Of a DNA stretch of 9,037 nt, positions 1-7,036 are shown one piece after another. The DNA comes from Myxococcales bacterium (GTDB taxonomy: Bacteria; Desulfobacterota_B; Binatia; UBA1149; SPBQ01): assembly GCA_004525875.1 (NCBI GenBank), contig SPBQ01000061.1, positions 1 to 9,037 on the forward strand, written 5' to 3'. Position numbers and translations under genes: made by a program. Every line of letters starts with the position of its first letter. The stretch's first letter is position 1. Below the pieces are notes generated by a model. The model searched no databases, had not been told where the DNA came from, and saw only the letters and a program-made list of their open reading frames with translations.

Positions 1-1980
1 GAACGGGGAGTGGAGCACGAGCTGCATGCCGCCGGCCTCGTCGAAAAAGCGTTCGGCGATGAGCGTGTCCTGCGTCGGCAGGGCACCGAGACAGGCCAGC
101 GATTCGCGGACGTACGTGATGATCTGCTCGGCGCCATCGCGTTCAACGTGGGTGTTGGCCGCGAGCCAGCCAACGGCAGCGTCGTGGCCGGCGCTGGAAT
201 CGCCTGCGTGCCGCGCGACCTGCACGCGCAGGTCGGCCACGGCCGCCGACAGCTCCTGGGTTCGGCCCGGCGCCTCACCGAACCAGAACGGGATCGTCGG
301 AGGTGCGCCGTCGGCATCGATCACGCGCACGCGCCCGGCCTCGATGCGCCGGACGCGCCAGGAGCGATTGCCGAGCTGGAAGATGTCGCCCGCCAGGCTT
401 TCGATCGCGAAATCCTCGTTGACGGTGCCGACGAACGTCGACGTCGCGTCCTCGACGACGTCAAAGTCGGCCATGTCGGGGATCGAACCGCCCGAGGTGA
501 TGGCCGCCAGCCGCGCGCCGCGGCGCGGTCGCAGACGCCGGCCGACCCGATCGAAGTGCAGGTGGGCCGTCTTGCGTCCACGGCGGTTGGAGACGCCTTC
601 GGCCAGCATCGCGATCACCTGGTCGAAGGTGCCGCGATCGAGGTTCCGATAGGGCCACGCGCGACGCACCAGCTCCCAGACCTCCTCGACACCGAGCTCC
701 TCGGCCGCGACCGAGGCGACGATCTGCTGGGCAAGGATGTCGAGTGCCCTTTCGGGGATCTGAAGCCGATCGAGCTCGCCCGCCTCGACCGCGCGCACCG
801 CGGCTGCGCACTGCACGAGCTCGTCGCGCGTGAACGGGAACAGGATTCCCTTCGGCACGGCGCCGAGGAAATGCCCCGATCGCCCCACGCGCTGGAGCAG
901 CTGCGCGATCGAGCGTGGCGCCCCGAGGTGACATACGAGGTCGACGTGCCCGACGTCGATGCCGAGCTCGAGGGAAGCGGTGGCCACGACGACCGGTACC
1001 TCGCCCGATTTGAGCCCCTGCTCGGCGCCCAGCCGTGTCTCTCGAGAGAGACTGCCGTGATGGGCCCGGACCTTCTCCTTGCCCATGCGCTCGTCGAGCG
1101 CGTGCGCGACGCGCTCGACCATGCGCCGCGTGTTCGTGAACACGATCGTCGTGCGGTGTTCGGCCGCGAGCTCGACGATGCGCTCGTAGAGCGCGTCGCG
1201 AATCTCGTGCGACGCGATCGGTCCGAGCTCGAAGTCGGGCACCTCGATCGAGAGGTCGATCTCGCGGCGGTGGCCGGCGTTGACGATCGAGCAGCGCGGC
1301 TCGCCGTCGGGGTCGGTTCGCGCGGCGCCGACGAGCAGGCGAGCGACGGCCTCGATGGGCTTTTGCGTGGCCGAGAGGCCGATGCGCTGCAGGCCGCCGC
1401 CGACGAGTCGGTCGAGGCGCTCGACGCTCAGCGCCAGGTGGCTGCCGCGCTTGTCGCCCGCGAGCGCGTGGATCTCGTCGAGGATGATGGTCTCGGTCTT
1501 CTGCAGCACGCCGCGACTGCGCTCGGCAGTGAGCAGGATGTAGAGCGACTCAGGCGTCGTGATCAGGATGTGAGGCGGCTTCTTGATCTGGAGCTGGCGC
1601 TGATAGGGCGAGGTGTCGCCCGTACGCACCGCCACGCGAACGGGTACGGGCTCAACGCCCTCGGCGGTCGCCAGCTCGCCGATTCCCTCGAGCGGTCCGC
1701 GCAGGTTCTTCTCGATATCGTTGCCGAGCGCCTTGAGCGGCGAGATGTAGACCACGTGGACGTGGTCGCCGAGCGTGCCGGCGGCTGCGCGCTCGAACAG
1801 CCCGCTCACCGCCGACATGAACGCGGCCAGCGTCTTGCCCGAGCCGGTCGGTGCCGAGATCAACGTGTCGCGTCCCGCCGCGATCTCCCTCCAGCCGCGC
1901 ACCTGCACGTCGGTGGGGCCAGGGAACGTGAGTGAAAACCAGCGCGCAACGAGCGGATGGAATGGCACGTCGGGCGTCAT
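1..1980 (-). CDS. lhr: Lhr-type DEAD/DEAH-box superfamily 2 helicase (C-terminus beyond the left edge)
   Basis: ATP-dependent 3'-5' nucleic-acid helicase of the Lhr family, cytoplasmic, linked in other bacteria to DNA repair. The 660 visible residues contain, in order: a Q-motif-like PTDVQ (22-26), Walker A APTGSGKT (43-50), TTPES (141-145), DEIH Walker B (168-171), motif III SAT (203-205), ATASLELGIDVG (333-344) and motif VI QRVGRSGH (363-370). The Lhr-specific winged-helix and domain-4 region follows, with an IPFWFGE block (563-569). The last visible part (RFFDEAGGMQLVLHSPF) resembles long Lhr proteins of about 1,400-1,500 residues rather than the shorter ligase-associated DEXH helicase, so more than half may lie outside. 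The ATG is the only usual start between the in-frame stop (2038-2040) and the first conserved residues; no clear Shine-Dalgarno precedes it. It is transcribed away from the six-gene cluster and probably has no functional tie to it. Confidence 0.95.
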   Translation of the reverse strand, partial: MTPDVPFHPLVARWFSLTFPGPTDVQVRGWREIAAGRDTLISAPTGSGKTLAAFMSAVSGLFERAAAGTLGDHVHVVYISPLKALGNDIEKNLRGPLEGIGELATAEGVEPVPVRVAVRTGDTSPYQRQLQIKKPPHILITTPESLYILLTAERSRGVLQKTETIILDEIHALAGDKRGSHLALSVERLDRLVGGGLQRIGLSATQKPIEAVARLLVGAARTDPDGEPRCSIVNAGHRREIDLSIEVPDFELGPIASHEIRDALYERIVELAAEHRTTIVFTNTRRMVERVAHALDERMGKEKVRAHHGSLSRETRLGAEQGLKSGEVPVVVATASLELGIDVGHVDLVCHLGAPRSIAQLLQRVGRSGHFLGAVPKGILFPFTRDELVQCAAAVRAVEAGELDRLQIPERALDILAQQIVASVAAEELGVEEVWELVRRAWPYRNLDRGTFDQVIAMLAEGVSNRRGRKTAHLHFDRVGRRLRPRRGARLAAITSGGSIPDMADFDVVEDATSTFVGTVNEDFAIESLAGDIFQLGNRSWRVRRIEAGRVRVIDADGAPPTIPFWFGEAPGRTQELSAAVADLRVQVARHAGDSSAGHDAAVGWLAANTHVERDGAEQIITYVRESLACLGALPTQDTLIAERFFDEAGGMQLVLHSPF

Positions 1981-2207
1981 GGGCTGACCAGGAGCACGAC
2001 GAGCAAGAACTTCTTCAACTTCTACCCCCTTCTGTCTTCACCGCCGCTTGCGCGGTGGCCAGGCGCGCCACGCGTCTGGATGGGTGCCGGCGGCATTCTA
2101 GAGCTGCGGCTGCCACGGGCAAAGGCGCGGCGGGCGGGGCAGGAAAAGCCGCCGCCTCCTTGTACGAGCGGGTCCGCATCGCCACAATCGTCGGCGTCGA
2201 ATCGCCG
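1981..2207. other. divergent intergenic region between lhr and the six-gene cluster
   Basis: This 227-nt stretch must hold promoters for both directions. It is less regular than its flanks, with a pyrimidine-rich run at about 2011-2040 and a short inverted repeat CACCGC/GCGGTG (2039-2044 and 2052-2057, 7-nt loop). An open frame crosses it in phase with the downstream VOC gene, but its translation is Ala/Arg-rich low-complexity sequence with no family resemblance, so I treat it as non-coding. No RNA gene or terminator was recognised. Confidence 0.6.
2160..2188 (+). promoter_or_regulatory. possible sigma-70-type promoter for the six-gene cluster
   Basis: TTGTAC (2160-2165) and CACAAT (2183-2188) lie exactly 17 nt apart. 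They match the -35 and -10 consensus at 3 of 6 and 4 of 6 positions. A start of transcription near 2195 would give a leader of roughly a dozen bases before the first VOC gene, which fits its lack of a clear Shine-Dalgarno. The match is weak and the native sigma factors are unknown. Confidence 0.25.
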
Positions 2208-2579
2208 ATGATCGCACGACGTCTGCACCATGCGTCGTTTCCAGTCTCCGACCTGGAGCGGGCGCTCGCTTTTTACGAGGGTGTGCTCGGCCTGGAGCCC
2301 ATCGAGCGCCCCGACCTCGGTTTTCCGGGGGCTTGGTTCCGTGCAGGTGGCTGCGAGGTGCATCTCATCGTCCCGTTCGAGGGAATGGACGTCGGCAAGC
2401 CGCCCGTCGGGCTCAATCCGATGGCAGTGCACACTGCGTTCACGATTGCCGACTATTCCTCCGTCGTCGCACGTCTCAAGGAGGCGGGCCTGGAGGTTCT
2501 CGAACTCGGCGAGGATGCGGGCCAGATGTGGGTCTGCGACCCGGACGGGAACACCATAGAGCTCATCGCCGCCGAGTGA
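2208..2579 (+). CDS. VOC-superfamily (glyoxalase/bleomycin-resistance fold) metalloprotein
   Basis: A 123-residue single-domain vicinal-oxygen-chelate protein, the usual size for one two-module VOC chain that would dimerise. Module 1 begins RRLHHASFPVSDLERALAFY and module 2 VHTAFTIADYSSVV; the chain ends in the typical DPDGNTIELI. The four expected metal ligands are present: H8 (or H7), H52, H75 and E118. A divalent-metal glyoxalase, dioxygenase or isomerase-type activity is therefore possible, and no substrate can be read from the sequence. It looks cytosolic, with no signal peptide. I chose the ATG just before the fold begins; the open frame extends upstream to about 1932 but only as low-complexity sequence, and no good Shine-Dalgarno supports any start. 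It is the first gene of the cluster, 13 nt ahead of the dehydrogenase-like gene, and is probably co-transcribed with it. Family certain, function unknown. Confidence 0.88.
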   Translation: MIARRLHHASFPVSDLERALAFYEGVLGLEPIERPDLGFPGAWFRAGGCEVHLIVPFEGMDVGKPPVGLNPMAVHTAFTIADYSSVVARLKEAGLEVLELGEDAGQMWVCDPDGNTIELIAAE

Positions 2580-2592
2580 CACGTGAGGAAAC

Positions 2593-4563
<1,971 letters not shown>

Positions 4564-4611
4564 GATCCGATGCCGTTCGCGTCCCGAATCCGGGTCGGCT
4601 AGGTAGACGGC

Positions 4612-5334
4612 GTGACGGCACAGACCAGATTCTGCAGGCCGTGCTCTCTTCCGCTACCGCTCGTGATAGCGACCGGGCTCCTGCTCGGATGGTTGCTGCT
4701 TGCGGGGCCGATGGTGGGGGCCGCGCATGCCGAGGGCCACGCACGCAAACTCATCAGGTGGTCGGCTGAGGTGTTCGCTGACCTGAGCGAGGGACGCGAC
4801 GCTCGTATACCGCGCTCGCTTCTCGCGAACGCGCGCTGTGTCGCGGTCGTCCCCAATCTCGTCAAGGGCGCATTCGGGATCGGTGCGCGCTACGGGAAGG
4901 GGATCCTGACGTGCCGTGACGACAACTACGAGTGGAGCCAGCTCGCGTTCATCACGATGGCGGGGCCGAGCTTCGGTTTGCAGATCGGCGTCCAATCGAC
5001 CGAGCTGGTGTTGTTCTTCCGTCGCGAGGAGGGCGTGCGCGCCTTGCTGCGGAGCAACGTCATGCTCGGCGGCGATATCAGCGTCGCCGCGGGCCCGATC
5101 GGTCGGCGTGCATCGGCCGAAGTCGACGTACGTTTCACCTCCGACATCCTCTCGTACGCGAGCACGCAAGGGGGCTTCGTCGGAGTGGCACTGGACGGGG
5201 GCTACCTCGGTGAGGACCGCGACACCGTCGAGGCATACTACGGCAGGCGGTACACGGCCGAGGAGCTGCTGTTCGGTGACTTGGTCGGTATCGCGCCGGC
5301 GGATGCGCGTCGCTTCGTGGCGCTTCTGCCCTGA
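4612..5334 (+). CDS. exported SYLF-domain (Ysc84/DUF500) lipid-binding-type protein
   Basis: A 240-residue protein with a cleavable signal peptide (hydrophobic 14-36, likely cut after AHA40) followed by one SYLF domain filling about 44-238. Recognisable blocks are CVAVVPNLVKGAFGIGARYGKG (76-97), GPSFGLQIGVQSTELVLFF, the LGGDISVAAGPIGR stretch and an ILSYASTQGGFVGVALDG segment. SYLF domains bind phosphoinositides or other acidic lipids in eukaryotes; bacterial exported members are mostly uncharacterised. C76 and C101 lie inside the domain and could form a disulfide. The start is GTG, preceded by AGGTAG about 5 nt upstream, 48 nt after the dehydrogenase-like gene; no ATG fits the signal peptide. 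A role in periplasmic lipid or envelope handling, perhaps with the downstream RND transporter, is inference only. Confidence 0.92.
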   Translation: MTAQTRFCRPCSLPLPLVIATGLLLGWLLLAGPMVGAAHAEGHARKLIRWSAEVFADLSEGRDARIPRSLLANARCVAVVPNLVKGAFGIGARYGKGILTCRDDNYEWSQLAFITMAGPSFGLQIGVQSTELVLFFRREEGVRALLRSNVMLGGDISVAAGPIGRRASAEVDVRFTSDILSYASTQGGFVGVALDGGYLGEDRDTVEAYYGRRYTAEELLFGDLVGIAPADARRFVALLP

Positions 5335-5361
5335 GGGATCCATGGCCCGGAGCACCAGACC

Positions 5362-6513
5362 TTGAAGCTCGTGCGGACGCTGCTGATCGTCGCGGTCTTC
5401 GTCGCGGTTGCGGTGCTGGCGGCCATGCGGATCCTGCTCGGCGGCGGCGACCGTCTGCCGGATCTCACCTCGACCCCGATCTACGACGGGTCGGTGCTGG
5501 AGACCGTCGTCGAGCTCGACTACCCGCCGGGCAATATCGCTGTGTCGGAGAGCGGCCGTGTTTTCTTCACGCTGCACCCGGACGGCAAGCCTCCGGTCAA
5601 GGTCGTCGAGCTCGTGGACGGCAAGCCCGTCCCGTATCCGAACGCCGAGTATCAGGGGGAGCAGGGCGCGGGCGAAGGAATTCCGTACTTCCAGTCGATC
5701 CTGTCGTTGCGCATCGACCGGCAGAACCGGCTCTGGGTGCTCGACTTCGCCGATTTCGGGCGCGGTCAGCCGCGCATCAACGCTTTCGATCTCGGTACCG
5801 ACGAGTTGTTGATGTCTTACGAGTTCCCGCCGGACGTGGCCGGTCTCGGCTCGATGCTGAACGACTTCCAGGTCTCACCTGACGGAACCAAGGTCTACAT
5901 CGCCGAGACCAGCCCGCTGATCCACCGACCGGCGATCGTCGTGCTCGACGTCAAAACGAGAACGAGCCGGCGCGTGCTCGACGGCCACTACACGGTGAAG
6001 CCGAGGCCCTACATCATCCAGGCGCCGGGCCGTGACATGGTGGTCTACGGGCTCGTCGAACTGCGAATCGGCGTCGATTCGATCGCGCTCGATCGCGACG
6101 GCGACTGGCTGTACTACGGCCCTGTCACCGGAGACCGGCTCTATCGGATCCCGCGGCGTGTCCTCGACGACGAGTCGCTCGCCCCGCACTTGGTCGACGC
6201 TGCGATCGAGAGCTTCGCTGCGAAGACACTGTCGGACGGCATCACGACCGATCTCGAGGGGAACGTGTACCTCTCCGACATGGAGCACTCTGCAGTGCTG
6301 TCGCTGTCGCCCGACGGCGAGCTGACGACGCTCGTGAAAGACGAGCGGCTGCGATGGCCTGACGGCTTCAGCTTCGGGCCGAACGGATGGCTCTACGTCA
6401 CCTGTAGCTCACTGCAGCATGTCCTGTTCGTGAGCGGAGAAACGATGCGGGCGAACGCGCCGTATCACATCTATCGTTTCAAGCCGGGCCCAGTCGGCGT
6501 TCCCGGCCACTAG
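5362..6513 (+). CDS. major royal jelly protein (MRJP/Yellow)-family beta-propeller, membrane-anchored or secreted
   Basis: A 383-residue protein with an N-terminal hydrophobic segment (6-26) that could be an uncleaved anchor or a signal sequence. A six-bladed propeller of the MRJP/Yellow family fills the rest, also close to SMP-30/gluconolactonase-like propellers. Family-like signatures are YPPGNIAVSESGRVFFTLHP near the start, LSLRIDRQNRLWVLD (114-128), MLNDFQVSPDG at about 165-175, GVDSIALDRDGDWLYYGPVTGDRLYRIP (237-264), DGITTDLEGNVYLSD (about 293-307) and RWPDGFSFGPNGWLYVT (about 331-347). Bacterial MRJP-like proteins have no settled function; insect Yellow proteins include a dopachrome-conversion enzyme. 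The start is uncommon: TTG with GGAG about 9 nt upstream; an in-frame GTG at 5371 would lose three residues. It follows the SYLF gene by 27 nt and is likely co-transcribed. Confidence 0.87.
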   Translation: MKLVRTLLIVAVFVAVAVLAAMRILLGGGDRLPDLTSTPIYDGSVLETVVELDYPPGNIAVSESGRVFFTLHPDGKPPVKVVELVDGKPVPYPNAEYQGEQGAGEGIPYFQSILSLRIDRQNRLWVLDFADFGRGQPRINAFDLGTDELLMSYEFPPDVAGLGSMLNDFQVSPDGTKVYIAETSPLIHRPAIVVLDVKTRTSRRVLDGHYTVKPRPYIIQAPGRDMVVYGLVELRIGVDSIALDRDGDWLYYGPVTGDRLYRIPRRVLDDESLAPHLVDAAIESFAAKTLSDGITTDLEGNVYLSDMEHSAVLSLSPDGELTTLVKDERLRWPDGFSFGPNGWLYVTCSSLQHVLFVSGETMRANAPYHIYRFKPGPVGVPGH

Positions 6514-6514
6514 C

Positions 6515-6554
6515 GCGCCGTGGACAGCGTCACGGCGTCGCGGCGCCACGGCGC
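6515..6554 (+). repeat. intercistronic 9-bp perfect inverted repeat
   Basis: GCGCCGTGG (6515-6523) and CCACGGCGC (6546-6554) are perfect reverse complements separated by 22 nt, directly after the stop codon of the propeller gene and 4 nt before the Shine-Dalgarno of the next VOC gene. No T-run follows, so it is not a classical intrinsic terminator. It could be an mRNA stabiliser, a translation-tuning hairpin or a protein-binding palindrome. In such GC-rich DNA, chance is possible. Confidence 0.45.
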
Positions 6555-6569
6555 TCGTGAGGTGACATC

Positions 6570-6998
6570 GTGAAGGCAATCATGGACCACGTCGTCGTCA
6601 ATGAGCGCGACGTCGAACGCGCGCTCGAGTTTTACGGCTCGGTGATCGGGCTCGAGGGGGAACGGGTGGAGGAGTGGCGCCGCGGCGAGGTGCTGTTTCC
6701 GTCGGTGCGGCTCAATGCGGACACGCTCATCGACATCTTCCCGCCCGAGCTCTGGCGCGCCCATCAGTCATCGTCCGACGCGTCGGACGAAGCGCGGGCC
6801 GGTGTGAAATCGAACTTCGACCACTTCTGCATGTGCGTGGACGCGAGAGAATGGGACGGACTTCGCGAGCGGATCGCCGAGGCGCACGTGCCTGTCGAGA
6901 TGGAGCCGACGACGCTGTGGGGGGCACACGGGGAGGGGACGTCGATGTATCTGCGGGACACCGACGGTAACCGCGTCGAGGTGCGGTACTATCCCTGA
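6570..6998 (+). CDS. VOC-superfamily (glyoxalase-fold) metalloprotein, second copy type
   Basis: A 142-residue single-domain VOC protein, probably cytosolic. Module 1 begins IMDHVVVNERDVERALEFY and module 2 NFDHFCMCVDA; it closes with DTDGNRVEVRYYP. Candidate metal ligands are H7, D55 (in LIDIF), H85 and E137, so one His of the commonest set is replaced by Asp or is not used. Beyond the shared fold it shows little similarity to the first VOC protein of the cluster, and it carries a longer central insert (about 60-82), so the two are not a recent duplication. The GTG start is well supported by a strong GAGGTGA (6559-6565) 4 nt upstream. It follows the propeller gene by 56 nt and ends 11 nt before the earliest possible start of the transporter gene. 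Substrate unknown. Confidence 0.88.
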   Translation: MKAIMDHVVVNERDVERALEFYGSVIGLEGERVEEWRRGEVLFPSVRLNADTLIDIFPPELWRAHQSSSDASDEARAGVKSNFDHFCMCVDAREWDGLRERIAEAHVPVEMEPTTLWGAHGEGTSMYLRDTDGNRVEVRYYP

Positions 6999-6999
6999 C

Positions 7000-7005
7000 G
7001 GAGGT
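7000..7005 (+). promoter_or_regulatory. strong Shine-Dalgarno GGAGGT ahead of the transporter gene
   Basis: A near-perfect Shine-Dalgarno begins two bases after the VOC stop codon. The only usual start codon in the transporter frame is the ATG at 7037, 31 nt away; a CTG in frame at 7010 is 4 nt away. No ATG, GTG or TTG occurs in any frame between them. The site therefore either drives a CTG start or works on the ATG through the intervening hairpin. Confidence 0.6.
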
Positions 7006-7007
7006 CT

Positions 7008-7028
7008 GGCTGCGCAAGGCCGCAAGCC
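7008..7028 (+). promoter_or_regulatory. possible spacer hairpin between Shine-Dalgarno and ATG
   Basis: GGCT (7008-7011) pairs with AGCC (7025-7028), and GCG (7012-7014) with CGC (7021-7023), leaving A7024 bulged and a 6-nt loop. Folding would shorten the distance from GGAGGT to the ATG at 7037 from 31 nt to about 10 unpaired nt. It would also bury the CTG at 7010 in the stem. Confidence 0.35.
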
Positions 7029-7036
7029 TCTTCGAG

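Noticed and set aside
10..1935. A 641-codon open frame on the plus strand opposite the helicase gene.
   Set aside because: It is the antisense shadow of lhr. The minus strand encodes all helicase motifs in order; the plus-strand translation is Arg/Ala/Asp-rich with no family features, typical of high-GC DNA.
2039..2057. CACCGC/GCGGTG inverted repeat as a terminator or operator.
   Set aside because: The stem is only 6 bp with no T-run on either strand, and it lies between divergent genes where a terminator is not expected. Chance pairing is likely in GC-rich DNA.
1932..2207. A 92-residue N-terminal extension of the first VOC protein starting at a GTG inside the lhr start.
   Set aside because: The added residues are low-complexity and lie before a complete VOC fold that begins naturally at ATG 2208. 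The extension would also overlap the divergent helicase gene.
4564..4611. CCCG-AATC-CGGG mini-hairpin after the dehydrogenase-like gene as a terminator.
   Set aside because: The stem is only 4 bp with no T-tract; too weak to call.
4654..5577. A 307-codon minus-strand frame across the SYLF gene and the start of the propeller gene.
   Set aside because: It runs antisense to two well-recognised proteins and is His/Arg/Gln-rich with no domain.
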